Shown here: piece by piece, positions 49,861 to 59,549 of the stretch | How the letters are laid out: every line of letters starts with the position of its first letter | Numbering within the stretch: position 1 is the stretch's first letter | Notes under the pieces: generated by a model | Seen by the model: only the letters and a program-made list of their open reading frames with translations | Databases searched by the model: none | What the model was told of the DNA's origin: nothing | From: Pelagimonas sp. | GTDB taxonomy: Bacteria > Pseudomonadota > Alphaproteobacteria > Rhodobacterales > Rhodobacteraceae | DNA: 64,000 bases | Assembly: GCA_025210455.1 (NCBI GenBank) | Contig: JAOARQ010000028.1 | Coordinates: 1-64,000 of the forward strand | Direction: 5' to 3' | Made by a program: the position numbers and the translations under genes

Positions 49861-51107
49861 AGAAGACCAGCCTGACGGGCAATCACGTTCATCTCGCGGT
49901 TGGCCCGCGCTTTTATCCCCTCAATACGGCTGGTCAGATCGTCCTTAAGAGCACCCCGGCTGGCAAAAGAGACCTCAGCTCTTTCAGCGATCTGGCGGGC
50001 GTCGGCGCGGCGCAGATCCACCACCTCGTCGCCAATGCCGCATTCCGCAAACACCCCTTGCGCCTTATCCGTATATCCCAGCCCCAGCGTCGGCACCCCC
50101 GAAGAAAAGGCACCAATGGTTGCGTGCATGCGTGCTCCGGCGAACCAGTCCAGTCGGGACAAAACCCACTTTAGTTCCATCGCGTTCAACTGGTCTTCCA
50201 GCACCAGAACGCGGCCATCACCAAGCGCACCAAGCCGTGTTTTAAGAGATCGCGCGGCGTCCAGATCACTTTCCGCATCACCATCGGGGCGATGTACATG
50301 CGGGATAAGCAACAGCCGCAGATCTGGATGGTATTGTAGCAGCCTTTCCGACAGCGCAAAGATCTGGTTGGTATGCAAATCCGTCAGGCCAAAGTTTTGC
50401 CGCGCTGTTTCATTGTCATTGCACAAAAGCCCCGAGACATTCAGCCCCGCCAGAGGAAAGCCTCTGGAGGCTTTGAGCCAGTTCAAGACTGTAGGTGCCA
50501 GACCCGTTGGCCGTGCCTGAGGCAAAGCAACCGCGACATCGACCCCCAGCCTGTGCCGGTCTGGATCGAAATCCTCGCCCAGCGCCTCGCGAAGGAAGTT
50601 GAAGCTAAGAGCATCGCGCACCCAGACCGCAGACGCCGCGCGCAAAACAGCGACGGCTTCTGCTTTGAAGGCCGGATTGGAAAACGGGCCTAGTTTCTGT
50701 GGCAAGAGAATTAGCGGCACACCAGCATTCAGCGCCAGACGCTTGGTCAGGATCATGGCACGGAAACGCTTGGGGCCATACACATCTGTGAAACTATCGC
50801 CGCCGGACACATCCAAGACAGCCCGAGATCTTGCAACCGTTCGTGCAGGCGCGTTCAGGCCCCCGCCCGCGCGCGTCCAGACATTGGCCGCCCGAAGATT
50901 ATCCCCACGCCAGAGGCGGCGGTTATGTGTCAGGCCAAGCAGGTTGACCGTGGTATATCCCCAATCTGCCTGCCGCAAACCGCGCCCATGATCGGCGACT
51001 GTAATTTCACAGGCACCTCTATGTGATAAACCTGATACGGTCGCATGGCACAGGGCGCTTACACCCTGGTTTCCAGTATCAGGCGCTGCATTCAAAAGTG
51101 TAATCAT
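49854..51107 (-). CDS. Polysaccharide pyruvyltransferase
   Basis: 417 residues from ATG 51107 with GAGGAC upstream; a TTG frame start four codons earlier is less likely. A CsaB/ExoV-like domain: NAAPDTGNQGVSALCHATVS, LDVSGGDSFTDVYG, VPLILLPQKLGPFSN, then the C-terminal LDWFAGARMHATIGAFSSGV. It transfers pyruvate from phosphoenolpyruvate to a sugar of the repeat unit, giving acidic ketal groups. First gene of the EPS operon, followed by a small overlap with the flippase gene. Confidence 0.92.
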   Translation of the reverse strand: MITLLNAAPDTGNQGVSALCHATVSGLSHRGACEITVADHGRGLRQADWGYTTVNLLGLTHNRRLWRGDNLRAANVWTRAGGGLNAPARTVARSRAVLDVSGGDSFTDVYGPKRFRAMILTKRLALNAGVPLILLPQKLGPFSNPAFKAEAVAVLRAASAVWVRDALSFNFLREALGEDFDPDRHRLGVDVAVALPQARPTGLAPTVLNWLKASRGFPLAGLNVSGLLCNDNETARQNFGLTDLHTNQIFALSERLLQYHPDLRLLLIPHVHRPDGDAESDLDAARSLKTRLGALGDGRVLVLEDQLNAMELKWVLSRLDWFAGARMHATIGAFSSGVPTLGLGYTDKAQGVFAECGIGDEVVDLRRADARQIAERAEVSFASRGALKDDLTSRIEGIKARANREMNVIARQAGLLC

Positions 51108-51421
51108 AATAGTCCTCAAAGGTTTTCAAGAACTATAGGCCCCTGCAGAGGGGGATATTTCGGGGCAACTGTTGAGGTGCAGCGCTAAAACGTAAGTAGG
51201 ACCTATCCCTAAGTACAGTATCTCTGACAGGGACAGAACGATGGGGAAAACACTTACTTTGAAGGGAGCCTGAGCAAACCCTAGCCCCCATATCAATCCT
51301 TAGGGTCAGGATGCATTAATCCTGACCCTAGAACGCGCGCTATGAAACCCCGGTATCAATATCATTTGGCAACGGGGTTTCCCGGGCGATTTGAGTTTTC
51401 AGGCAAATGCGGCGCTCCGCT
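51108..51421. other. Promoter region of the EPS operon and terminator-like hairpin
   Basis: No gene is seen in these 314 bases. A perfect 12-base inverted repeat TAGGGTCAGGAT (51301-51312) and ATCCTGACCCTA (51319-51330) has no T-run. Two TAAGTA copies (51193-51198 and 51210-51215), 17 bases apart, could be activator sites for the EPS promoter. Confidence 0.4.
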
Positions 51422-52018
51422 TTACCCTGCGGATTTGGCTGCCGCAGCCTGAAATCCCGGACGGCTCCGAATACGATTGAAATAGGCTTTGAAGCTTTCG
51501 GGGGGCGGTGGGAATTTTGCCATGCGTGCCCAGCTGGAACAGTGCACCAGCAAAATATCCGGCACAGTCAGTTCATCCCCCATCAAGTAATCCCCTTTCA
51601 TCTCGGCACAGATCGCTTCGAAATTACGGCCAAATTCTTTGGCGCAGGTGGGTTTGACCTCTCCGATGCGATCCTCTTTTGGCAAGACAAAGGTATGGCG
51701 TGCCGCAGTCCAGACCACCGCGTCCAGTTCATCCAGAATACGAAAAGTCATCGCATCCTGTTGTCCGCGTTCTGGGGTGCCGGCGGGGGCGGTAAAGCGC
51801 CCGTGTTTGTCTGACAGATAGGTCAGGATCGCACCTGAATCGGGGATGATGGCTTCACCATCCTGCAGCACCGGGATCTTCCCCAAGGGGCTAACGCGGC
51901 GCACATTTTCCCCATGCGGCGCATCTTGCACATGCGTGTACTCCAGCCCCAGCTCTTCCAGCATCCAGACAACCCGAAACGCGCGGGTATTGGTATTTCC
52001 GTAAAGTGTATAGCCCAT
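51422..52018 (-). CDS. Glutathione S-transferase family protein
   Basis: 198 residues from ATG 52018 with GGGGAGGG upstream; the longer frame to 52153 overlaps holA and is not used. N-terminal thioredoxin-like domain: YTLYGNTNTRAFRVVWMLEE, SPLGKIPVLQDGEAIIPDSG (the cis-Pro and the glutathione-binding Asp-Ser). C-terminal helical domain follows (DYLMGDELTVPDILLVHCSS). It probably conjugates or reduces small electrophiles; substrate unknown. Confidence 0.92.
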   Translation of the reverse strand: MGYTLYGNTNTRAFRVVWMLEELGLEYTHVQDAPHGENVRRVSPLGKIPVLQDGEAIIPDSGAILTYLSDKHGRFTAPAGTPERGQQDAMTFRILDELDAVVWTAARHTFVLPKEDRIGEVKPTCAKEFGRNFEAICAEMKGDYLMGDELTVPDILLVHCSSWARMAKFPPPPESFKAYFNRIRSRPGFQAAAAKSAG

Positions 52019-52055
52019 CCGGCCCTCCCCTGTTTGGGGCAGGATGGCGCAGCCG

Positions 52056-53081
52056 CTACCGGCGTGCAAGATAGGCAAGCCGGACAAAAGCGCGCTCAAC
52101 CAATGCCAGCGCCGGGGCCTTTTGACCCGCAGAGCGCAGCTTGAGATCCGCATCCATCAGCACGGTCAACGCCTCTTCCAGCCGGGACACATTCCAGCGT
52201 TGCGCCTGCCGCAGCATCCGGTCGCGCCGCGGGCCAAATACGGGCGGGCGCAATTGCTGGATACCCTGCGCCGGGCCACCATGGGCCGAGGCAATGGCAA
52301 ACAATGTCCGGAAATGGCGCGCCCCCATGATCAGCAAAGTCACGGGCAAAACCCCCTGCGCAGACAGCCGTTGCATCACCGGTGCAATCTGATCGCTGCG
52401 CCCTTCGGCCAGCACGTGGAAAATCTCGTCTATCTCGGCCTCTATCGACGCAGGCGCATTGATATCGACCTCAGCCGGGGTCAGTGGCGCGGGATCATCC
52501 AGCTTATAAAGCGCGATCTTTTCCAGTGTCTGGCGAAAATCCCCCGGCGTCAGCCCCCGCGCCAGCGCCTCAAGCGCGCCCATCGCATCCGGGCTGATGT
52601 CGCGCAGCCCAGCGCGGTTCAGCTCGGCTTCGATTTCGGCACGCCCCATCGGATCGTTGTACAGCGCTGCGGCATAGGCATTGGGGGCGGCCTCAAACAA
52701 TTTGCGCAGCGCTGACTTGGCCGTCAGCTGCCCCGCCGTCGCGATGATCTGCGCATCCCCTTCGCGCCATTCTTTCAGCGCGGTGCCAAAGATCTTGGCC
52801 AACCCATCCGTAGCCTCTTCGACCAGTACCGCACGCCGCCCGGGAAAGAACCCCTGTTCGCGCGTCGCATCCAGCAGGCGGGCCGGATCTTTGCGCAATT
52901 CGGCCCCGTTCATCCGGGTCAGGCGCATTTCCGCCTCCCCCTCGGGGCCAACAATATTGGCAATCACTTCCTGCCGCTTCATTGCCACGCGCATGGTGTC
53001 TTCGCCGCAGATCAGCAGCCCGGCCGCCCGGGGATCAGGATTGCGAAAAAAGCCATTGGCGTCGCGCGGGGAAAGCTTCAT
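52056..53081 (-). CDS. holA: DNA polymerase III subunit delta
   Basis: 341 residues. AGLLICGEDTMRVAMKRQEV at the N-terminus, LRKDPARLLDATREQGFFPG RRA in the clamp-wrench domain, then the collar helices to ALALVERAFVRLAYLARR. It loads the sliding clamp as part of the clamp loader. The order leuS-lptE-holA is a conserved block in Rhodobacterales, with three bases between lptE and holA. Confidence 0.93.
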   Translation of the reverse strand: MKLSPRDANGFFRNPDPRAAGLLICGEDTMRVAMKRQEVIANIVGPEGEAEMRLTRMNGAELRKDPARLLDATREQGFFPGRRAVLVEEATDGLAKIFGTALKEWREGDAQIIATAGQLTAKSALRKLFEAAPNAYAAALYNDPMGRAEIEAELNRAGLRDISPDAMGALEALARGLTPGDFRQTLEKIALYKLDDPAPLTPAEVDINAPASIEAEIDEIFHVLAEGRSDQIAPVMQRLSAQGVLPVTLLIMGARHFRTLFAIASAHGGPAQGIQQLRPPVFGPRRDRMLRQAQRWNVSRLEEALTVLMDADLKLRSAGQKAPALALVERAFVRLAYLARR

Positions 53082-53084
53082 GAC

Positions 53085-53564
53085 TTATCCGGCCACAAGC
53101 GACAAAAGACGATCAACCATCTGATCCGCCAGAATCACAGACAAACGCTGTTCAGCATCCTGTTGCGACGCCCGCGTTGCCGCTGTCGAGCCGGTGGTCG
53201 AATAGCTGGTAAAAGCCTGCTCAGAGCCGCTTGCGACCACCACCCCATTTGCATCTTTAAACGTAAAGCTGACCGTCCCATTCACCCGGTACCGCGTGGT
53301 GCTGCCGGTTGAGGTTGCCCCCTGCCCCAGTTCCCACGATGAGATCGAATACTCCAGACGATAGGCAGGCTGTGCACTGGCCCGGCCCATCCGCTCTTCG
53401 AAACGTTTTACAAACTGATACTGCTGTTCCGTCACCGGATCAGGCAGGGCAACCGCATTTAGCAACTGCCCACCACCACCGCCGGTGCCATACACCGGCT
53501 GAAAGCCGCAGCCCCCAAGTGCGAGAGCTGACAGCAGAAATTTACGTCGATCAGACAACCACAT
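53085..53564 (-). CDS. lptE: LPS-assembly lipoprotein LptE
   Basis: 159 residues from ATG 53564, which overlaps the end of leuS. A signal with lipobox ([18 protein letters not shown], Cys19) is followed by the small alpha/beta domain ([35 protein letters not shown]). It plugs LptD in the outer membrane for LPS export. The Thr/Ser-rich middle ([17 protein letters not shown]) is typical of alphaproteobacterial members. Its call is supported by the conserved place between leuS and holA. Confidence 0.9.
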   Translation of the reverse strand: MWLSDRRKFLLSALALGGCGFQPVYGTGGGGGQLLNAVALPDPVTEQQYQFVKRFEERMGRASAQPAYRLEYSISSWELGQGATSTGSTTRYRVNGTVSFTFKDANGVVVASGSEQAFTSYSTTGSTAATRASQQDAEQRLSVILADQMVDRLLSLVAG

Positions 53565-56112
53565 TGACGATCCGCCCCGGGACAACAATCAGCTTTTTCG
53601 GTTGGCCCCCATCAAGGGCCCGCACCACAGCGTCATGCGCCAGCACCAGTTTTTCAATCTCTTCTTTCGGAAGATCCTTGGCCACCTCCAGCTCGCCACG
53701 CCGTTTGCCGTTGACCTGAATGGGCAGGGTCACGGTATCTTCGACCAGCATCGCGTCATCAGCGACCGGCCAGGTTGCATTGGCAATCAGACCTTCGCCC
53801 CCCAAAAGCGACCATAGTTCTTCGGACAGGTGCGGCGTCATCGGCGACATCAGCTGCACCAGCGCTTTGGCCGCCTGTTTCTTGACCTCGGTGCCCGCTT
53901 TGGATTTCTGCAACGCATTTGTAAAGGCATAAAGTTTCGCGATCGAGGCGTTAAAGCCAAAGCTTTCCACACCCATGGTCACATCATGGATGGCCTTGTG
54001 CATTTCGCGCAACAGGGCGTCATCTTCCTTGGTGGGCGGCACATCGGTGCCTGCAATTTCCGAACAGATGCGGAAAACACGGCCAAGGTGTTTATGCGCG
54101 GCCTCAGCGCCCGACGCGGTCCATTCGACGTCACGCTCAGGCGGGGAATCAGACAGAACAAACCAGCGCGCGGTGTCAGCACCGTATTGCGCAATGATAT
54201 GCATTGGATCGACCACGTTGTTTTTCGACTTCGACATTTTGGCCGAAGGAATGATCGTCACCTCTGTTCCGTCTTTCAGGAACCCTTTGCCATCTTTCAG
54301 GTCCACATCTTCCGGGTAGTGATAGACCGGGCGACCATCTTCCCCAGCGGTCTGATAGATCGCATGAGTCACCATGCCCTGCGTGAACAGCGCATTGAAC
54401 GGCTCTTTTGATTTTTCCGGCAGATGGCCAGTGATATGCATCGCGCGGGCAAAGAAGCGCGAATACAGCAGGTGCAAAATCGCGTGTTCGATACCGCCAA
54501 TATACTGATCGACATTCATCCAGTATTCGGCTTCGGCAAGATCTGTCGGGGTTTCCGTACGCGGCGCAGTAAAGCGCGCGTAATACCATGAGGAATCCAC
54601 AAAGGTATCCATGGTATCGGTTTCACGCTTGGCCGGTTTGCCGCATTTCGGACAGGCAGTATCGCCCCAGGTGGGGTGACGATCCAGCGGATTGCCCGGC
54701 ACCGAGAAATCAATCGGCTCGTTGCCATTTTCAAACGGCAGTTCAATCGGCAGGTTTTCTTTCTTTTCCGGCACCACGCCGCAATCGTCACAATACACAA
54801 CCGGAATCGGGCAGCCCCAATAGCGCTGGCGGCTTAGCCCCCAGTCGCGCAGGCGGAACTTTTCAACGCCTTTGCCAAGGCCCTTGCCTTCCATGAAATC
54901 AATCGTGGCTTCAATCGCCGCTTCGCCTGTCGCCTCATCGAGACCGGCAAAGTGATCAACCCATTTTACCTTTTCGGTTTTTGGCGGCACAAAGGCTTCG
55001 GCCTCAACCGGTTTGGGATCGTTCAGCGCAAAGAATGTGTCGATCACCGGCAGGTCATATTTGCGGCAGAAATCCAGATCGCGCTGGTCGTGGGCCGGAC
55101 AAGCAAAGATTGCACCGGTGCCGTAATCCATCAGGATAAAGTTAGCGATCCAGACCGGCAGTTCCCAATCCGGGTTCAGAGGGTGTTTCACGCGAATGCC
55201 GGTATCAATGCCCAGCTTTTCAGCTTTTTCCAGCGCCTCGGCGGTGGTGCCGCCTTTGCGCATCTCGGCGATCTGCGCGGCAATTTCCGGGTTCGCCGCC
55301 TCAAGTTCCTTGGAAATCGGGTGATCCGGGGAAATCCCCACAAAGGATGCACCATTCAGCGTATCGGGGCGGGTGGTATAGACGGTGATCTCTTCGCCAC
55401 CATCTGTGCGTTGAAAGCTGAACTCCAGCCCGCGCGACCGGCCAATCCAGTTTTCCTGCATCAGGCGCACTTTGGAAGGCCAGTTGTCCAGCCCATCCAG
55501 CGCATCCAGCAGTTCGCCGGACATATCGGAGATCTTGAAGAACCACTGCGTCAGCTCTTTGCGCTCAACCTCGGCGCCGGACCGCCAGCCTTTGCCGTCA
55601 ATCACCTGTTCGTTGGCTAGAACGGTCATATCGACCGGATCCCAGTTCACCACGGCGTTTTTACGATAGACCAGATCCTTTTCCAGCATATCAATGAACA
55701 GCGCCTGCTGTTGTCCGTAGTATTCCGGGTCACAGGTGGCGAACATGCGCGACCAGTCCAGCCCAAAGCCCAAGGGCTTCATCTGGCCGACCATGGTGTC
55801 GATATTCTCATAGGTCCAGGTTTTCGGGTGCCCGCCGCTGGCCATCGCCGCGTTTTCCGCAGGCATCCCAAAGGCGTCAAAACCCATCGGGTGCAGCACA
55901 TTATGACCGGTCGACATCTTATAACGCGCGATCACATCACCCATGGTGTAGTTGCGCACATGGCCGATATGGATACGCCCTGACGGATACGGGAACATCT
56001 CAAGCACGTAATACTTGGGCTTGTCGCCTTCACGGGTGGCTTTGAAGGTCTGGGCCTGTTCCCAGGCGGCTTGCCATTTCGGCTCGATCGAAGCGGGGTC
56101 GTAACGCGACAT
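53551..56112 (-). CDS. leuS: Leucyl-tRNA synthetase
   Basis: 853 residues, normal length. HIGH motif in [25 protein letters not shown] motif in [20 protein letters not shown], and an editing domain with [20 protein letters not shown] zinc-ribbon-type segment appears ([14 protein letters not shown] ... [15 protein letters not shown]). It charges tRNA-Leu in the cytosol. The stop lies inside the start of lptE (14-base overlap), showing the operon. Confidence 0.98.
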   Translation of the reverse strand: MSRYDPASIEPKWQAAWEQAQTFKATREGDKPKYYVLEMFPYPSGRIHIGHVRNYTMGDVIARYKMSTGHNVLHPMGFDAFGMPAENAAMASGGHPKTWTYENIDTMVGQMKPLGFGLDWSRMFATCDPEYYGQQQALFIDMLEKDLVYRKNAVVNWDPVDMTVLANEQVIDGKGWRSGAEVERKELTQWFFKISDMSGELLDALDGLDNWPSKVRLMQENWIGRSRGLEFSFQRTDGGEEITVYTTRPDTLNGASFVGISPDHPISKELEAANPEIAAQIAEMRKGGTTAEALEKAEKLGIDTGIRVKHPLNPDWELPVWIANFILMDYGTGAIFACPAHDQRDLDFCRKYDLPVIDTFFALNDPKPVEAEAFVPPKTEKVKWVDHFAGLDEATGEAAIEATIDFMEGKGLGKGVEKFRLRDWGLSRQRYWGCPIPVVYCDDCGVVPEKKENLPIELPFENGNEPIDFSVPGNPLDRHPTWGDTACPKCGKPAKRETDTMDTFVDSSWYYARFTAPRTETPTDLAEAEYWMNVDQYIGGIEHAILHLLYSRFFARAMHITGHLPEKSKEPFNALFTQGMVTHAIYQTAGEDGRPVYHYPEDVDLKDGKGFLKDGTEVTIIPSAKMSKSKNNVVDPMHIIAQYGADTARWFVLSDSPPERDVEWTASGAEAAHKHLGRVFRICSEIAGTDVPPTKEDDALLREMHKAIHDVTMGVESFGFNASIAKLYAFTNALQKSKAGTEVKKQAAKALVQLMSPMTPHLSEELWSLLGGEGLIANATWPVADDAMLVEDTVTLPIQVNGKRRGELEVAKDLPKEEIEKLVLAHDAVVRALDGGQPKKLIVVPGRIVNVVV

Positions 56113-56315
56113 GGGGTTTCCTTAAACGGGCGGTTAGTTCTGCGTATTTAAAGGCAGGTGATAGGGGGCTGGCTGCGCTTCGTCCAGTCCCTGCACGGTT
56201 TTGGCGACAATTCCGCAACCTTAAGCCGATAATACTCTGATCAAACCCGCACTGGCATTGGCGGTCTGCCTGTCCTGTGCCACAAGGTCAGCACTTAAAG
56301 AACGAGACGCTTTCC

Positions 56316-57575
56316 ATGGATATCCTGCTGATTCATCAGAACTTCCCCGGCCAGTACAAACACCTTGCCCCGGCCTTGGTGGAACGCGGGCATCGGGTTG
56401 TCGCCCTGACCTGCAAGGTCAAAGAGCCCACAACATGGAAAGGCGTGCAGGTCATCCCCTATGAAATCAAAGGGGCCAGCAGCCAGAATATCCACCCGTG
56501 GCTGGCAGATTTCGAAACCAAACTGGTGCGCGCCACATCGTGCTATCGTGGGGCCAAAGGGCTGCGCGACCGCGGGTTCAATCCGCAGGTCATCTGCGCC
56601 CATCACGGTTGGGGGGAACCGATGTTCCTGAAAGACATCTGGCCCGAGGCGCGGCTGGGGCTGTATTGTGAGCTGTACCACCTCACCACTGACACTTTCA
56701 CCAACTTCGACCCGGAATTCCCCAACAAAAACCCGGAATCAGACCGGCTGCGGATTCGGATGAAGAACATAAATAACCGCGTTCACGAAGAAATCATGGA
56801 TGCTGGCATCTCTCCGACGCGGTTTCAGGCGGGCACCTTCCCCGATCACTGGCAAGATCGCATCACCGTCGCGCATGATGGGATCGACACCGATGTTGTC
56901 CGGCCCGATCCTGACGCGCAGCTGACGGTCGCAGATGGCAAGGTGCTGACACGCGATGATGAGGTGGTGACCTTCATCAACCGCAACCTCGAACCCTATC
57001 GTGGCTATCATATCTTTATGCGCGCTCTGCCCGACATTCTGAAAACCCGTCCAAATGCGCAGGTGGTGCTGATCGGCGGCGATGAGGTCAGTTATGGCGC
57101 CAAGGCCCCCAAAGGTCAGACCTGGAAACAGATCTATATAGATAAGGTGCGCGATCAGATCCCGGACGCAGACTGGGCGCGGGTGCATTTTCTGGGCCGC
57201 GTGCCCTATGATCAGTTTCTTGCGATGATGCAGGTCAGCACCGCGCATGTCTATCTGACCTATCCCTTTGTGCTGTCGTGGTCCCTGATCGAAGCCATGA
57301 GCGCCGAATGTGCGATTCTGGCCAGCGACACCGCGCCGGTGAAAGAAGTTCTCACCGAAGGTGAAACCGGCTGGATGGTCGATTTCTTTGATCATAAAGC
57401 GCTGGTGAGCCGCCTGAACGAACTTCTGGATGATCCAGAAACCCGCAAAACACTGGGCCAGAATGCCCGCGCGCTGGTCAAAGCCAACTATGATCTTCAA
57501 TCGATCTGCCTGCCGAAACATGTGGCTTGGGTAGAAAATCTGGCGAAATTGCCGGTGCGCCCGGTTCTCGATTAA
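56316..57575 (+). CDS. Glycosyltransferase family 4
   Basis: 419 residues from ATG 56316 (MDILLIHQNFPGQYKHLAPA is a typical start); the frame is open 13 codons upstream but without a ribosome site. N-terminal DUF3524-like or GT-B domain (ICAHHGWGEPMFLKDIWPEA), C-terminal Rossmann part (NRNLEPYRGYHIFMRALPDI, VHFLGRVPYDQFLAMMQVS, YPFVLSWSLIEAMSAECAIL). It lies on the opposite strand between leuS and the DUF3576 gene. Target polysaccharide unknown; it may serve LPS or EPS. Confidence 0.9.
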   Translation: MDILLIHQNFPGQYKHLAPALVERGHRVVALTCKVKEPTTWKGVQVIPYEIKGASSQNIHPWLADFETKLVRATSCYRGAKGLRDRGFNPQVICAHHGWGEPMFLKDIWPEARLGLYCELYHLTTDTFTNFDPEFPNKNPESDRLRIRMKNINNRVHEEIMDAGISPTRFQAGTFPDHWQDRITVAHDGIDTDVVRPDPDAQLTVADGKVLTRDDEVVTFINRNLEPYRGYHIFMRALPDILKTRPNAQVVLIGGDEVSYGAKAPKGQTWKQIYIDKVRDQIPDADWARVHFLGRVPYDQFLAMMQVSTAHVYLTYPFVLSWSLIEAMSAECAILASDTAPVKEVLTEGETGWMVDFFDHKALVSRLNELLDDPETRKTLGQNARALVKANYDLQSICLPKHVAWVENLAKLPVRPVLD

Positions 57576-57604
57576 CACTGTATTCCGAAATCGCACCAAA
57601 AAGA

Positions 57605-57630
57605 AAGCGGGCCGAACAGCCCGCTTTTGT
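57605..57630. terminator. Bidirectional terminator between GT4 and DUF3576 genes
   Basis: AAGCGGGC (57605-57612) and GCCCGCTT (57619-57626) form an eight-base stem with flanking AAAGAA and TTTTGT, for two convergent genes. Confidence 0.75.
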
Positions 57631-57653
57631 CGTCTTTTCGTGTTTCGCCAGTC

Positions 57654-58130
57654 TTACAGGCGACTATCACGTGTTCGGATCTGACGCGCACGGGTCAGAA
57701 TCGCATCTTCTACCGCGCGCACGGTCGCAGCAGATGCCGGACCTGAGCGGGTTTGCAGCGCCACATTCAGCGACCGCGCATCCAACGCAGGATCTGTCAC
57801 AAGAATCGTAGCACGATACGCACGTCCGCCACCCGGCGGGGTGCCATAGCCGGTGGTAATCACACCTGTGAATGGGTCAACCGATTGAACTGGCAGGAAA
57901 TCCAGCGTCTCAAGAGCCGCGTTCCAGATGTATTTGTTCACCTGACCAATCTGACCCTGATCTTTACGCGCCCGGAAAAGATCCCAGATCGTTCCGTTGT
58001 CGTCATCAGATTGCTGCTTGGCTGAAACTGGCGCAGGATTCCCAGCATCGTTGCCACGGCCACTACACCCGGCCTGCGCCATGATTGCCAGCCCCAGGCC
58101 AACACCCATCAGGATTCGCCACGTTTGCAT
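57654..58130 (-). CDS. DUF3576 lipoprotein
   Basis: 158 residues from ATG 58130 with GGGAGAGG upstream. A lipoprotein signal (GVGLGLAIMAQAGCSGRGND, Cys22) leads to the DUF3576 domain (NKYIWNAALETLDFLPVQSV, DPFTGVITTGYGTPPGG). Function unknown; in many Rhodobacterales this gene adjoins leuS, from which it is here separated by the GT4 gene. Confidence 0.88.
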   Translation of the reverse strand: MQTWRILMGVGLGLAIMAQAGCSGRGNDAGNPAPVSAKQQSDDDNGTIWDLFRARKDQGQIGQVNKYIWNAALETLDFLPVQSVDPFTGVITTGYGTPPGGGRAYRATILVTDPALDARSLNVALQTRSGPASAATVRAVEDAILTRARQIRTRDSRL

Positions 58131-58528
58131 TCCAACCTCTCCCACCAGGATCCTTTGTTGCTGAATACTCGGGCCTCCCCCGGGCGGCAAGCGTCATTCC
58201 TGCGCACACCTATATATAAGGCCGAAAAAGGCAGCCCTTTGCCGACTCACAAAGGTAATGCGCATCAGGTCAGGGGATTTCCCTCTGCAAGCCCCGGCAA
58301 TTTTCCAAAGCGGAAATTCGGCTATCTCAGCCGTTCTAGGCAGGAATTTGCTCAAATCCCCCTCATTTTCAGGGGCATGCCCGTGCTTTGTGGCAATTGC
58401 GCATCACTGAATTGCTTGTTGCCTGCCGACCATTCGCACCGCTTGCAATGAGAGGGTCAGACCGAGCATAGAAGGCTCATCACAAACACACGACACAGTT
58501 CGTGACTACTGATCACATGAGGGAAACA
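58131..58528. other. Long leader or promoter region of the porin gene
   Basis: About 400 bases without a gene between divergent DUF3576 and porin genes. A GCAATT/AATTGC inverted repeat lies at 58393-58415 and an AT-rich CCTATATATAAGG at about 58208-58220. No riboswitch or small RNA can be assigned from the sequence. Confidence 0.35.
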
Positions 58529-59410
58529 ATGAAAAAGATCCTGATCGCATCGACCGCACTGGTTGCTCTGGCTGGCGCTGCACACGCAGACATCACCCTG
58601 ACCGGTGGCGCAAACTTCGGTATGAAGTACGACGACTCTCGCGCAACCAACAAAGCTCAGATCGACAACGAGCTGGACTTCAACATCGTTGCAACCGGCG
58701 AGTCGGACAACGGCATCTCCTTCGGTGCATCGCTGGACATCGACGGTGACCAGACTGAAGCAACTCAGGGTTCGACCGCAAGCGTTTCTGACCCAGAAGC
58801 ATTCATCTCGTTCTCGGGCCTGACCCTGACTGTTGGCCAGGTTGGTTCGGCTGACGTAGGTGGCATCGCTGACGTAGGTTACGACGGCATCGGCATCGAC
58901 CAAGAGATGAACGACCAGGGTAAGCACGACGTAAACATTGCTTACACCACCAACGGCTTTACCTTCCAGGTGTCCTACGGTTCGGTCACCGAAGACTATG
59001 CTGTTGCAGTTGAAGGCGCCTTCGACAAAGTTACCTTTGCTCTGGGTCACACCGTAGAGAAAACTGCTGACTCGAAAAAGAACAAAGACGAAGTTACCCA
59101 CGCTACTCTGGGTTACAACTTCGGCTCCGTTGCAACCAACGTTTACGTTGCAAGCGTAAAGACGAACAACGCCAAAGCGCAGACCAACTACGGCCTGGAC
59201 GTTTCTTACACCATGAACGACCTGACCCTGACTCTGGCAGCTATGGGCGGCGACTTCCAGAAAGACACCAACGTAGGTATCGGCGCGAAGTACAATCTGG
59301 GCGGCGGTCTGGCGATTGCTGGCGGTATCGGCCAAGTTCAGGACACACGTGCTGGCTTCACCAACAAAACCAAAACTGTTGCAGACCTGGGTGTAACCAT
59401 GTCGTTCTAA
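58529..59410 (+). CDS. Outer-membrane porin
   Basis: 293 residues from ATG 58529 with GAGGGAAAC upstream. Signal peptide MKKILIASTALVALAGAAHA, then a beta-barrel pattern of alternating strands (DITLTGGANFGMKYDD, LDFNIVATGESDNGISFGAS) and a terminal Phe (VADLGVTMSF), typical for Rhodobacter-type general porins. Codon use is strongly biased to GTT, GCA and CTG, as in highly expressed genes. A good terminator follows. Confidence 0.95.
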   Translation: MKKILIASTALVALAGAAHADITLTGGANFGMKYDDSRATNKAQIDNELDFNIVATGESDNGISFGASLDIDGDQTEATQGSTASVSDPEAFISFSGLTLTVGQVGSADVGGIADVGYDGIGIDQEMNDQGKHDVNIAYTTNGFTFQVSYGSVTEDYAVAVEGAFDKVTFALGHTVEKTADSKKNKDEVTHATLGYNFGSVATNVYVASVKTNNAKAQTNYGLDVSYTMNDLTLTLAAMGGDFQKDTNVGIGAKYNLGGGLAIAGGIGQVQDTRAGFTNKTKTVADLGVTMSF

Positions 59411-59432
59411 TCTCTCACGAGATTACAACAGG

Positions 59433-59465
59433 AAGAGCGGGCCTTGCGCCCGCTCTTTTCTTTTT
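59433..59465 (+). terminator. Porin gene terminator
   Basis: AAGAGCGGGC (59433-59442) and GCCCGCTCTT (59448-59457) form a perfect ten-base stem with a five-base loop, followed by TTCTTTTT. Confidence 0.92.
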
Positions 59466-59549
59466 GGCGCACCGAAATTCCGTCTGATGGCTTGAAGATG
59501 CGCGGATTTCTCTCCATTCAAGGCAAGAACACCCACAAGGAGAGATCAC

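Noticed and set aside
58457-59335. Minus-strand open frame opposite the porin
   Set aside because: Result of the strong codon bias of the porin gene; product is Val/Cys-rich without motif.
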